A stretch of 64,000 bases of DNA from Gentiana macrophylla (taxonomy: Eukaryota; Streptophyta; Magnoliopsida; Gentianales; Gentianaceae): assembly GCA_026214975.1 (NCBI GenBank), contig CM047809.1, positions 24,712,241 to 24,776,240 on the forward strand. Direction: 5' to 3'. This document shows, piece after piece, positions 19,764 through 30,461 of the stretch (its first letter is position 1; every line of letters starts with the position of its first letter). The position numbers were made by a program, and so were the translations under genes. Under the pieces are notes generated by a model, which was not told the DNA's origin, searched no databases, and saw nothing but the letters and a program-made list of their open reading frames with translations.

Positions 19764-21811
19764 TTTATATATATATATTTTGTTATATAAGAGAGAAAAA
19801 AACCAGATTTTTGTTAAGCAAGGGTGTTTTAGTAAAAAGGGGTTTATTTTGGAAGTGGGTATTTAAGGTTAACCTAACACTAATCTCCTAAACCTAATTA
19901 GAAATCAGTTTTCACGTTTCCCCTCCTCTCCTGCGCAAATAAATGAGAAAGAAAAGGAGAGACTAGAAGAGTTCTTCAACCATCAAAGGAAGGGTTGATC
20001 GTTTTTCCGAGCAAATTCAAGAGTTGGAATCGTCGCAGTAGAGGACAGCGTTTTGCCTTCGGTTTGGTTGTGTTGCAGCAACTTTTCTCTCGAGTTTTGA
20101 TCGGTTGGTGGCTGCATTTAGGTAAGGAGAACTACCCCTATGATCTCAATTGTCTTTTATAAGGTTTAGATGTTTTTGTAAAGTGTTTTGGTGCTAGAAA
20201 GATGAGTTGTTGGGTTGAGCATTGATCATAAGTGCTATGGTATGTCTAGATGTAGTTTTCGGTGTTTTTACGTGTTGTTCTTTGCTTGATGTTTGGTTTG
20301 GAAACGATCCGAAATCGCATGATGATGATTCTAGGGTTTGGGTCGAACCAGGTGGACGGGCGTCTGGAAATCGCATGATGATGATGATTCGAAGTGTTGT
20401 TTTACATTCGAGATTGAAAGCATTTTAGGTGGGCGGCGTGCTGGGTATAGTGGGCGGGCGCCCGGTAAGGTTCGAGACGGGCGCCCAGGGTCTTAAAGCG
20501 GGCGTCTAGCTTGTTTTGTCCTTCTTTCTTTGTTGGTTGTCGTTCAACCTTATAAGCATGATTTATCTTTATGAAACCTTTATATATGATATGTTAATAT
20601 GGTATAAACGTAGATAAGCCTGAATTGAGCTTCGATTCGTTCAGATTAAAACACCGAATGTACTCTTAAAGGGAGTTGAAGTTCGGATCCGTCGGAAGAG
20701 CATGATAGGCTTGTGCTTTGATGAATTAGGATTCATCAACGCCTGCGTGTATGTGCTAGGACTTGTCCGTGTCTAGTGGTCTAGGAAGAGAGTAGTCTAT
20801 GTGAGGAGATTACTTGAAAATACTTAGGTTGGCTAGCTAATAACCTAATAAACAACGTCTTGACTAGTAAAAGATTAAACAACCTGTCTCTCTTGGCTAG
20901 GCACCAGGCTAAATCGCGATGCATGTGCTACCTCACGAAGGTGGAAGAACCGTGAGGTCAAAAGACCCTAAGCACGGAGGGACTCTGGCTTTGAGGTGTG
21001 CGTGCTATCGGAGTCTACCTTTTCTAGGCTTCGTGGGTATTGGTGTGATCCACTAATATGTTGCAAAAGAGTGTTCCCAAGGTGGAAGAACTCAGAGGTC
21101 AAAGACCTAAGTCTGAGAGGGACTCACTTGAGGGATCGCGCGTAGTGCCCTTGAGTGCGGTTGTAACATAGATAGGTTAAGCTAGAAGCGATTAGTCACA
21201 ACATGTTGATGAGCATGAAGTGAACCCCTAGATTGAGTCGGTCTCACTTAAATAACTAATTAAATAATTATCTTTTCTTTATAAACTATAGTTGTTATCA
21301 TAGCTTTCTTTCTTTCTTACCGAGCACGTTGTACTTACCTCGAATGCATATTTTTCTATGTGTTTGGGGGTGAGAAGACGAAACAGAGTTGATCGGGTTA
21401 GCCTTGAGCTCGTCGAGGAGTTCAATGGCGTTTTGATGGCGTTGAAGTCACTCGATGTTTTCCTTCACTTTTCTTTTTTAAAGGTTATGCGGTTTATCTT
21501 GTAGATTCTCTTATAAGCTTGTTGTACTTTTATTTCAAGTTTGTGAGACTAGTTTGGTATCGTTCTTTTGAGGCATAAACGTTGTAAGTTTTATATCGTT
21601 GTTGTAAGCTTTTTCCTTTTTTACCCCTAGATGGTTTGTATTCTATTCTAGTAGCATTTATGTTTTATACCCGAGTCTTTTGGGCTTCCGTTGCTTTATT
21701 TTTGATACGACGACGCAGAGGCTGACGTATAATTTTAGATTTATTTAACGTTATACGTGCCGAACGTTCTCTTCCGGCTAAGGGCTCGGTATCTGGGAGC
21801 GGGGTGTTACA
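19764..21811 (+). repeat. 3' LTR of Tekay-like element, part 2
   Basis: Resumes with TTTATATATATATATTTTG, matching about 7450 onward, and ends GGGGTGTTACA before TSD GGTTG. Differences from the 5' LTR concentrate at CAG/CTG sites, with CG or rearranged bases in one copy (see findings). Confidence 0.86.
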
Positions 21812-22339
21812 GGTTGCCTCCGCAGTTATCTTTCGGATGGAGTTATATATGACTCTTCTCTCTCTCTCTCTATTTTTTTATAAGATGGAGTTAGCGCATT
21901 CATAATAAAAACGCTACTTTAATTTTAGTATTTTTCTTGAATTATGAATAATATATTGGTATGGTGTGTCGATGACTATATGATAATAAAGTCTTGCGGT
22001 CACCATTGAAATGATTGTAACGTATTATGAACTTGTGTATTTATCTTTATGAAATTGTTAAACAATGGATATTTTTGTTTGATATTGATGATGAATTAGA
22101 TCTTGAAAAACGAGAAATTACAATAAAAAAATGATGAAAAAGCAAAGCTAATATTTTTCGGGGATATTTATTCCCTACCCGACCCGCCCCCGAATATCCG
22201 GGAGTCCCGATTGTCGGGTCCCGACACCTATTGGGTTTGCGAACGGGGAGCAAAATGGTTTCTCAAATCATATCGGGTTGGGAATTGGGTTGAAGGGTTA
22301 TGGGATGGGACCCGACCCGATGCCACCCCTACTGTAAAG

Positions 22340-22517
22340 TACCAAATGATATAAATAATGAACATTTTTAATTTTATTTCTTTGTTTACTATACACACAC
22401 TTTTGTGTGAAGCAGAATAAATATGAAATAATATGATAAATGACATTTGATATAATATTTTTATGACGGTTCTATTATGACATTTGTCTTACCATTAGCA
22501 TCACAGGTTAAAAATAC
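22340..22517. other. Spacer, no gene seen
   Basis: AT-rich sequence between the hAT-like end and the next MITE; nothing supported. Confidence 0.45.
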
Positions 22518-22810
22518 TCCTCCGTCCCGTATTATAAGTCCTTTAAGACTTTTCACACAGATTAAGAAAAATCATAAATACGTTACTTTTTAATATTTCA
22601 AGACAAAATATTGTATTGTTTTTTAGGAGTGACTTATAATATTGCATTGTTTAGTGTGAAAATGAAAACAATGCATTAATGTTGTATTGAAATGTGAGAA
22701 TCAGCTGCTTTTTCCCCTCGTCATGCTGATAGTCGATGAGGCTCTTGAAAACTTATATTTTAGGACACCAAAAAAAAGTTAAAAGGACTTATATTGCGGG
22801 ACGGATGTAG
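22518..22810. mobile_element. Stowaway-like MITE, copy I
   Basis: 293 bp with TA on both sides. The left end CTCCTCCGTCCCGTATTATA and the right end TATTGCGGGACGGATGTAG are inverse, with the usual Stowaway CTCCGTCCC terminus. AT-rich interior, no ORF. Its homologue in copy II is 45493-45787. Confidence 0.82.
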
Positions 22811-22852
22811 TAATTTATAACTCTTTGAACTTGGTTTTTTTTTTTTTTTTTG

Positions 22853-25800
22853 AAAACAAATTTAAATTTGAAATCAAGATCTGCTAAAATCGCAGAGGTT
22901 ACAGATTGTGGGGGTTGGGTGCCCCAGTTACAATAACCCGAAAGAAAATTAGGGATCGAAAAGCCCAAATTGGCAAGCCCATCAGCTGGGATATTACATT
23001 GTCGTTTCACATATTGAAAGCTACACTTCCTAAAGAACCTTTTCAATTTCCGGATTCTTAAAGCTAAAGCTCCCAACGCCGTTTGATCTTCATCTTCTTC
23101 CGATTTGATTTTGGCAATACACAGAGCCGAATCCGATTCAATCATCACCTCACCACTCCAGATGCGTGCTACCTCCTTCATCCCATGTAGAATTGCTAGA
23201 AGTTCAGCAAATTCTACCGAAGCAACTAAACCTAGATCCATGGAGATTGCAACTGTTACCAATCCATCCTGGTTCCTTGCTAAAATTCCAGCGGTGCCAT
23301 GATCACCTCGTACCCCTGCATCAACGTTTACCTTCAAAGTCCCCGCATTTTGTTTTATCCATCGATTTGGAATAATCCCTTCACAAATTGAGGGAAGATC
23401 GATGCTTGCTTCTTTGTCGAATTCATCCAAGAAGATTGTCGCTTTTTCAGGAATTCGAAGCGGCATCAGTGCAGCATTCTGGAAAACAGCTCAATTGCGT
23501 CCAAGCCAAGTGAACCAAAGGGTCATAAAGAATAACTCTGCCTTTGGATATGAGTGCTTTGCCATCAAGTAGCAAAGATCTAGCAGATTATCCGGGTTTA
23601 AGTCTACTATTCCCAGAATATCTGAGTAATCAGACCAAATTCCATTAGTCCAGTTGCATTTGAAGAAACAGTGGGTCCAAGTCTCAATTTCCATATTGCA
23701 AATTCCGCACATGCCGTCCGCTATTCGTCTTCGAAGCAAGTTTGCTCCAATGGGTAAAGAAGTTGTGGCAATCCTCCATAAGAAGGCCTTCACTTTTGGT
23801 GGAATTCGAAGTGACCACAGGTAACTCCAAGATTTGGCATTTGCTTTTGATGTAGAGGCTTCACCGTTTGTCTGAGTTTGTGTCAGTATTTGTTGCGCTA
23901 GTTTGTAGCCAGATTTAACAGTGTAGACTCCAGATTTTCCATAATGCCAAATGAGTTTGTCAGAATTAGATTGGAGACTTACTGGGATAGATTTTATAGC
24001 ATCAGCTTCATGAGGTAGAAAAATGTGAGATAGCAAAGTTAGGTCCCAACTCCCATTGCTTATTAGTTGGTCCACAGTTTGAAAATGACTATGCCTTCCA
24101 TAAGTTGAAAGAGAGAAGTGAGGTTCCAAAGGCACCCAAGGTTGACTCAAATGTTGACAGAGGTGCCACTCCCAATAGACCATCTAAGTCCTTTAGAGAT
24201 TAAATCCTTCCCTCGCACTCAGACTTCTCCAGAGGAAAGAAGGCCTGACTCCAAGGTCACTTTCTAGGAAAGACTTCTTTTTGATATTTGAACTTTAGAG
24301 TTTGGCTTACTAGGGAGTGAGGATTGCTTACAATTCTCCAACATTGTTTGGCCAGCAAAGCACGGTTGAACAGCTCCAAGTTCTTGAAACCTAACCCCCC
24401 CTGAATTTTAGGCTTACACAGATTGTCCCAAGAAATCCAGGCCATATCATTCTTCCCCACCGACTAACCTTCTTATCATACCAAGGATCTCATTTAGTAG
24501 TTTCTTTGGGAGAGAAAAACACTTGCATCACATAAAGCGGTATAGCTGTAAAATTTGCCTTGATAAGTATCTCCTTTCCTGCAGTAGTCAGAAAAAGTGC
24601 CTTCCAACCATTAAGTTTCTTCCAGATCTTGTCCTTTATGTGCTTGAAAACATCATACCTTGATCTCCCAATCATGAAGGGGAGTCCAAGGTACTTACCA
24701 TTAGAATTACCAATAGGAATCTCCAGTTTCTGAATAATAGGCAGCCTGACATTGTCTTCCAAAGCTTTATTAAAGTAGATGTTTGACTTAGCAAGATTAA
24801 CCTTCTGTCCAGAGAGCCCTTCATAGGTAGTCAGGATATCTAAGATGGCAAAGAAAGATGTTCATATCACCTTAGCAAATAGAATACTATCATCTCAAGC
24901 GAGGAGGTGAGAAAGGCAAGGACCTTCCTTCCCAAATCTAAAAGGATTGTAGGAACCATGGAGCAATTGAAGTTTTAATCAAAGCGGAGAGAAACCTCAG
25001 AGCGGATAATAAAGATAAAAGGGATAAAGGATCCCCTTGCCTTATACCCCTTGTTGGCCAAAATCTGGTAGAAGGTTGGCCATTCACTAGCACTTGAAAG
25101 GAAGCAGAGGAAACACACTTCATGATAATTCTGATAAAAGCCCTAGGAAAATTCATCTGAGTCAGTACAGCTTCCAAGTAATCCCATTCCACTCTATCAA
25201 AAGCCTTCATCATATCCAGTTTAATTGCCATTTGATGCTTGTGCCAATTCCCAGTTCCACTTAAGGTGTGGAAGGCTTCAAAAGCTACAATAGCATTATC
25301 TGTTATTAGCCTTCCTCTTTGAAAAGCACTTTGAGCTGCATCTATGATATTTTCCAAGGTTCTTTTGAGTCTGTTGGCCAGAACTTTGGAAATAACCTTG
25401 TAGATGGTATTACTTAGACTTATAGGTCTATAGTCTTTAAGAGTGGTAGCCTGTTGGACTTTAGGAATTAAGGCAATGAGCGTATCATTTATATCAGAGA
25501 AATCCATACCTTCATTAAAAACACTTAGGAAGAAAGGAAGTAGGTATGTCCGATAAAAATTCCAATGCTTAGCATGCCATCAGGTCCTGGACTTTTCCTA
25601 CCTGGTAGGTGCTTAAGAGCTTTAACAATCTCCTCCTCTGTGTAAGGTTCTGATAGATAGCCAATTTGCTCAACAGAGATCTTATTAAAGGGTAGTGTGT
25701 CCATAAGCTCCATCAAAGAAGTCCTATCTTGAGTACCTGCATTAGAAGCAAAGAGGTTTTCATAGTAGTGTTTGGCATAATCTGTAAGTTCCTCTTGATC

Positions 25801-26952
25801 CTCTATAACAGTTCCATCTTTAGAAATAAGGACATCAATTTTATTCTTGTTGTGCCTCTTGAAAGCCTTCTTGTGGAAGAAGGATGTATTTCTGTCCCCA
25901 GAGGCCAACCAATTACATCTTCCTCTTTGCTTCCAAAAGTCCTCCTCCATGTTAAGTAAAAGGTTAAGTTCTCTCATTATACTCTTTTCCTTGTCTACAT
26001 CCCAATTTTCTGCTTGCTGCATGTCATGGAGAGTGTCCTGAAGCTTACCAATCTTCTCAGTAATATTCCCATATTTGAAAGAGCTCCAAGATTGGAGGGA
26101 GTCCTTCACATCCTTTATTCCATTAGAAACATCAACAGCATGCACATGATGCATTTTATTCCAAGCAGTTTTTGACACATCAAAGCATTCTGCATCTTGC
26201 AGCCAGTATGGGTCAAACCTTCTAATGACTTGCCTGACTTTTCTCATCTTTAGCACAAAGGGACCATCTGAAATAAGGATAGGAATGTGATCACTTCTAG
26301 CTGCTGAGAGGTGAGTAACTGTGAATTTAGGGAACATTTGTATCCAAGAACTATTGGCCACAGCTCTGTCAAGTCTTTCTCTAACATTTCCATTTGACCT
26401 CCCTTGTGTCCAGGTGTACCTGGCACCAGAGTATCCCAGGTCTTGAAGATCACAGCTATTAAGAGCATTTCTAAAGTTTTCCATTAGATATCTTGGTCTT
26501 GGGGCAGCTCCAGTCTTCTCATGAGGGTGGAGAATCTCATTGAAATCACTTGCACAAATCCAAGGAAGAGTAGAAACTGTATGCAGTCTTTGAATAAGAT
26601 CCCAGGAGAAATGCCTTAGGGTATATGGTCTGGATTCCCATAGAATCCAGTAAAACGAAAGAGTTTGTTGTTGTAAGTGACCTCTGTATCAATGTGACCA
26701 CTAGAACTGGTCTTAATTTGGAGTGATGTGGAGTCATTCAGAAGCAGAGAGAGAGTCCTCCTCTGGTTCCAACACTTGGTACATGGTAACCGGAGGCAAA
26801 CCCTAATTTTAATCTAACTGAATTCATAGCAGCATAGGATAACTTTGTTTCAGAGAGGAAGAGAAGGAAGGGAGAAGAGTTTTTGACCAGGCATTTAAGG
26901 CTAGGAACTGCGTTGGGTTGCTAGGCCCTCAGTTCCAACATAGTATTTTCAT
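22853..26952 (-). pseudogene. LINE ORF2: endonuclease-RT-zf-RVT-RNase H, copy I
   Basis: ATG at 26952 (MKILCWNCRGLGNP, the APE endonuclease start). Endonuclease C-terminal motifs are RYTWTQGRSNGNVRERLDRA and SDHIPIL (26480-26270). The linker NWLASGDRNTSFFHKKA (25930-25880) and GRKSPGPDGM follow. RT motifs: LIALIPKV, YRPISLSNTIYKVISKVLAN, QSAFQRGRLITDNA, KLDMMKAFDRVEW and RGIRQGDPLS (25490-25010). The FADD region near 24890 is disrupted. Then YLGLPFMIGR, zf-RVT (MCGICNMEIETWTHCFFKC, about 23700) and RNase H (VNVDAGVRGDHGTAGI, VMIESDSALCIAKI; 23335-23100). Frame breaks occur near 26485, 25515, 24935, 24480, 24220 and 23480. Confidence 0.9.
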
Positions 26953-27370
26953 TGTTCTTGGTGGAGTCGCTGGCAAAGATCCACGTGGTCTCTTGCTTGA
27001 CAATATTTGATTTCCTTTCACAGATTTGCTCTTCATCATTAACTTTTCTTTTTCCAGTGCAGGTTTGTTGGTTGGTGATGTCAGAGAGGGGTCTTGGAAG
27101 GTCTTGCTTGAATCTTTTGAAGGTACCTTGGGTTGTGGAGGTTTTGTTTTGACATGAGAGATTAGAAGACTGGTTTTAGGGGGAGGTATTAGTGGTTGGG
27201 TTGTTTTGATGGGTAAGGGGTGGGAGAGTTATGTTTATGCTTGGGCCAGGTATGCCAGGTTGTTTTTCTAGGATCTTTGCTTCCTTGGCAGATGAGGGGA
27301 GGGAGGGGTTTAAGGGGATAGATGTCTGAATGCTTAAGTTTTGGTTATTTTGTATGGGTTGCAGTTGATG

Positions 27371-28606
27371 TTATGGGTTGAAAGGTTTTACTGTAGAGAA
27401 GGATAGTGATAGGGGCTTGTGAGGAGAAAGGTTTTTTCCAGAATTTTGAGGGTCCGGAGGGGTGGAGTGGGTTTGGGTGTGGGGTTGGTTGGGAGTTTGT
27501 GAAAAGGATGTGTTTGAAAGGGATGTATGAGAGTCAGATTCAGTGATGGGTGTTAAGGTCACATGGGTTGACAGGTTTGAAAAGTCATCCTGGTGATTTT
27601 TGATGTTTAGTGGACATGGGACAGAGTGTGTACTAGGAACAGAATTGCAGGCAGCTTTTTCAGTCTGGAAAGGGACTAGACTTTTGGAGGGGTCAAAGGT
27701 TGACTTACTTTTTTCCATTGGGAGTTGAGTTTCTTGTGAAGTTTTTTTGGCTTTTTCTGCTGCTGTCTGGATGATGTTTGAAGGATGGGGGTTGATGCTG
27801 GGTTGAAGATCCATATCAGTGAGCCTGGATTCTTCTATGAGCTTAGTTCCATTGCTTGCATTGAGCCAAGTGCAAAAATCAAAGCTTTCTTCATCTTCAA
27901 CTTTGAACTCTTCTGTTGCTGATGGACAGTTGCGAGCTATATGTCCCATGAGGCCACAGTAGAAGCAAAAAGATGGGAGTCTCTCATCTTGAAATAACGC
28001 TTGCATAGGTTTGGCTAGAGAACTTACGATTCATCGTCCTCCGTAACCAGGAAAAGAGTTGCGGTAATGGCTTGTTTACGAGATTCTTCGCTCTAAAACC
28101 GAAAAGGGGCAAGTTGGTACTATGTGTCTTCTCGATTTGGATGAAGCGAGTCTGGAGTGTATTTGCTATCTTCTTCCCCACCTCCATGGTATGGACATGC
28201 GTGGGAAGCCCCAAACCTGGATCCGTAAGAGTGACTCTTGAAAAGCAAAGACTATCTTGTTGCAAGTCGGATCCCATTGTTTCAAAACGAGTAGAGTGTT
28301 GTCAAAACACCAAGGCCCATCTGTAGAACTTTGTGAAGATCTTCCTTGTGCTCAAATAGAATCTCGGATGTAGTTTTCCCCTTTCTTGATGCATTTGAAC
28401 TTTTTGTATTCCAAGATTTCTCCATGGCAATACAAAGATTCTTGATTGGCATTTCTTTTGAAGATTGAACTTTCCGAGCAATCTGAGATCACTTTGTGTA
28501 AACCTTTTTGATATCCAAATTTTACGATATTGGCGATGGTTTGTCGAACATCTTTGAGTGAGAGTCCGAGGATACGTGCTTGGAGATCTTCTTTTCCATA
28601 GCCAAG
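27371..28606 (-). pseudogene. LINE ORF1 (DUF4283, CCHC), copy I
   Basis: Nucleic-acid-binding ORF1 of the same LINE. The start MEKEDLQARILRL is at about 28603, one T short of the copy II frame. DUF4283 follows, with GLPTHVHTMEVGKKIANTLQ visible around 28210-28150, then the knuckle CFYCGLMGHIARNC at 27965-27925, which keeps the CX2CX4HX4C spacing. The tail is Ser/Pro/Thr-rich and ends at 27371 (FSTVKPFNP). The middle (28020-28340) is shifted relative to copy II. Confidence 0.85.
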
Positions 28607-28693
28607 AGACTAGCTAGAACTCAAAGGAGTTAGGAGAGTCTCTAGAGAGAGAAGGGAGCTCTCAAGAGAGAGAGTAATGCTGAACTTGGTTTT

Positions 28694-28870
28694 CAACCAT
28701 CTTAAATACTACCCAATGAAAAAAAGGCTGAGTTGGAGAAGAGGTGGATGTCCTAATAAGGAGGTTTAGAATTTGTCGGAGAAAAAGAAAAAAAAAAGTC
28801 CATATCTTGTACTCCTTATTGACAAGGACTCCTTATTTACATGATTTTCATCTTAAAGTGCCATATGATA
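28694..28870. other. Spacer, no gene seen
   Basis: Short AT-rich spacer beyond the LINE target site; shared with copy II. Confidence 0.45.
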
Positions 28871-28878
28871 TAAAACCA

Positions 28879-29276
28879 ATGGAAAATTAGGGATAAGGAC
28901 ACAATCTGGAATATTTTTAAGTAACATGACAACTACATATTTTTTATAGGGAGAAGGACAACTGCATAATTTTTATAGCGAGAAGAACAAGCAAGTGAAT
29001 CCCGAAAATCGGTGAATCTTCCTAGTGAATCCCAAAATCGGTGAATTTCGACGGTGAATTTTGACAAATGAATCCGAAAATCGGTGAATCTCGACAATGA
29101 ATTTTGAAAATTAGTGAATTTCGATAATGAATTTGGCGATGAATTTAAACAATGAATTTCGAACACAAGTGAATTTCGACAGTGAATAAATAGTTTTGTC
29201 CTTTATGCAAAAGTTTCAAAAAACTGTCCTTCTACTCAATTGATGAAATATTTCTGTCCTTCTCCCTCATTCCCCC
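28879..29276. mobile_element. MITE with internal GTGAATTTCGA minisatellite, first copy
   Basis: 398 bp flanked by the 8 bp repeat TAAAACCA (28871-28878, 29277-29284); copy II has the single site at 58106-58113. Ends are imperfect inverses: GGAAAATTAGGGATAAGGAC on the left, and the reverse complement of the right end reads GGGGGAATGAGGGAGAAGGAC. The interior (28995-29190) is a decayed tandem array of GTGAATTTCGA/GTGAATCCCGAAAATCG units. TSD could be 7-9 bp because the border bases are ambiguous; 8 bp suits both copies. hAT-like MITE likely. Confidence 0.82.
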
Positions 29277-29286
29277 TAAAACCAAT

Positions 29287-29423
29287 GCAATAATATTGTG
29301 TTTTCATAGCTAACTCTATTTCATTTTTTTTTGTTTTTTTTTATTTTTCTTTTTGTTAACGTGAATCAACATTGTCATATATTCAATCATTAATCTACTA
29401 TCAATATGAGTTTAAACATAGTA
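29287..29423. other. Spacer, no gene seen
   Basis: AT-rich, T-tract-containing spacer shared with copy II at about 58114-58257. Confidence 0.45.
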
Positions 29424-29529
29424 CATCCGTCCCATAAAAATTATCTACATTTTGTGGTGTACATAAATTAAGAAAATAATTAATGTATTTTATTTTAAAT
29501 ATTAATAGACACATATACCCTTACTTTAT

Positions 29530-29925
29530 ATGGAAAATTAGGGATAAGGACACAATCGAAATATTTTTAAGAATATGACAACTACATATTTTTATAGGGA
29601 GAAGGACAATCTGCATAATTTTTATAGCGAGAAGGACAAACAGTGAATCCGAAAATCGGTGAATCTCCTAGTGAATCCCGAAATCGGTGAATTTCGATAG
29701 TGAATTTCGACAATGAATCCCGAAAATTAGTGAATTTCGACGATGAATTTTGAAAAATAGTGAATTTCGACGATGAATTTCGTCAATTGAATTTAAATGA
29801 TGAATTTTGAACACAAGTGAATTTCGACATGATGAATAAATAGTTTTGTCATTTATGCAAAAGTTTTAAAAATCGTCCCTTCTACTCAATTGATGAAATA
29901 TTTTCGTCATTCTTTTCATTCCCCC
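29530..29925. mobile_element. MITE with internal GTGAATTTCGA minisatellite, second copy
   Basis: 396 bp, same family and orientation as 28879-29276. Flanked by TACTTTAT (29522-29529 and 29926-29933); copy II shows the single site at 58356-58363. It also has the GTGAATTTCGA array. Confidence 0.82.
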
Positions 29926-30051
29926 TACTTTATAATAAATGCTTGTTTTGGAATACAAAAAGTGTATTCAAACATTAAATGGTGATAGATGTATGTTTGG
30001 AAAAGATGCATTAAATGATGCAATGATATTCTAAATATATATTATTTATGG

Positions 30052-30260
30052 GGGATGAGATCACACGTCCAATTTGTATGTCTAATTTGATTGTTTCAAG
30101 TAAAAACGACGTGCGTTTTATGTGTGTTTTATTTTTGGTTTTTGTTTTTGTTTTTATTTTTATTTTATTTTCTTCAAAAATAAAACACACATGAAACGAC
30201 GCGTCGCTTTTTTACACCTCGAAATAAATTACACACAAAATTGGACAGTGATCTCATCCC
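30052..30260. mobile_element. MULE-type MITE with ~80 bp TIRs, copy I
   Basis: 209 bp flanked by the 9 bp TSD TATTTATGG (30043-30051, 30261-30269). The TIR begins GGGATGAGATCAC and runs about 80 bp into a near-palindrome. The long TIR and 9 bp TSD fit Mutator-like MITEs. The inner ACGACGTCGT core is partly mutated compared with copy II. Confidence 0.85.
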
Positions 30261-30411
30261 TATTTATGGGACAATTCATTTTTAAAAGTGAATGACTTTT
30301 CATATGACGAAGGTAGTAATACTTTTTGAGTAGATCACGAGTTAAATGAGTTAATTTAATATTATATAGCTTTGTGATACAAGAGTTGGGTTTTCATTCT
30401 TATTTTCTGAC

Positions 30412-30418
<7 letters not shown>

Positions 30419-30460
<42 letters not shown>
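30419..30460. repeat. (TA)n microsatellite
   Basis: About 20 TA units. In copy II the Helitron-like element is inserted at this tract. Confidence 0.9.

Positions 30461-30461
<1 letters not shown>

Larger units (their letters stand above)
7358..21811 (+). mobile_element. Tekay-like Ty3 LTR element, non-autonomous, nested insert in 3' LTR
   Basis: Flanked by the 5 bp TSD GGTTG (7353-7357 and 21812-21816); copy II shows the empty site at 44758-44762. The 5' LTR is 7358-9530. A primer-binding site for initiator tRNA-Met follows. The internal region 9531-13207 has no gag or pol, and the 3' LTR starts at 13208 and is interrupted at 13301 by another LTR element. TGTAACATCCC LTR start, very long LTR, iMet primer and the hairpin plus purine tract before the 3' LTR resemble the Tekay/Del chromovirus group; this assignment is from memory of those features. 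Without the nest the element is about 8 kb. Confidence 0.88.
6988..22331. mobile_element. hAT-like non-autonomous transposon, copy I, split by LTR nest
   Basis: Termini are inverse: TAGGGTTGGCC on the left, and on the right the reverse complement reads TAGGGGTGGCATCGGG. The direct repeat around it is CCGTAAAG/CTGTAAAG (exact CTGTAAAG in copy II), an 8 bp TSD as expected for hAT. Without the LTR element inserted at 7358-21811 it is about 0.9 kb. CCCGAC/GTCGGG motifs are dense near both ends, resembling hAT subterminal transposase-binding repeats. No transposase is encoded. Confidence 0.78.
22839..28680 (-). mobile_element. L1-type LINE, near full-length, copy I
   Basis: 5842 bp flanked by the 13 bp TSD TGAACTTGGTTTT (22826-22838 and 28681-28693). 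The A-tail appears as a T run at 22839-22851. From the 5' end (right) it has a short UTR with GAGAGA repeats, ORF1 (DUF4283 and CCHC) and ORF2 (endonuclease, RT, zf-RVT, RNase H). Both ORFs have frameshifts. Copy II holds the same insertion with the same TSD, so insertion predates the duplication. Many disruptions differ between copies and sit at CAG/CTG sites, so part of the damage may be sequence error. Confidence 0.92.
29424..30316. mobile_element. Stowaway-like MITE hosting two other MITEs, copy I
   Basis: TA-flanked ends CATCCGTCCCATAAAAA and CATATGACGAAGGTAG (inverse CTACCTTCGTC). Within it sit the minisatellite MITE at 29530-29925 and a MULE-type MITE at 30052-30260. Without the first of these it matches 58258-58742 in copy II. 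Confidence 0.65.

Noticed and set aside
23105..23375. Plus-strand ORFs over the LINE RNase H
   Set aside because: Antisense shadows of ORF2; no domain of their own.
28990..29190. GTGAATTTCGA array as a CRISPR-like array
   Set aside because: Plant context, units decay gradually, no uniform spacers, and the array is inside a MITE with TIRs and target repeat.
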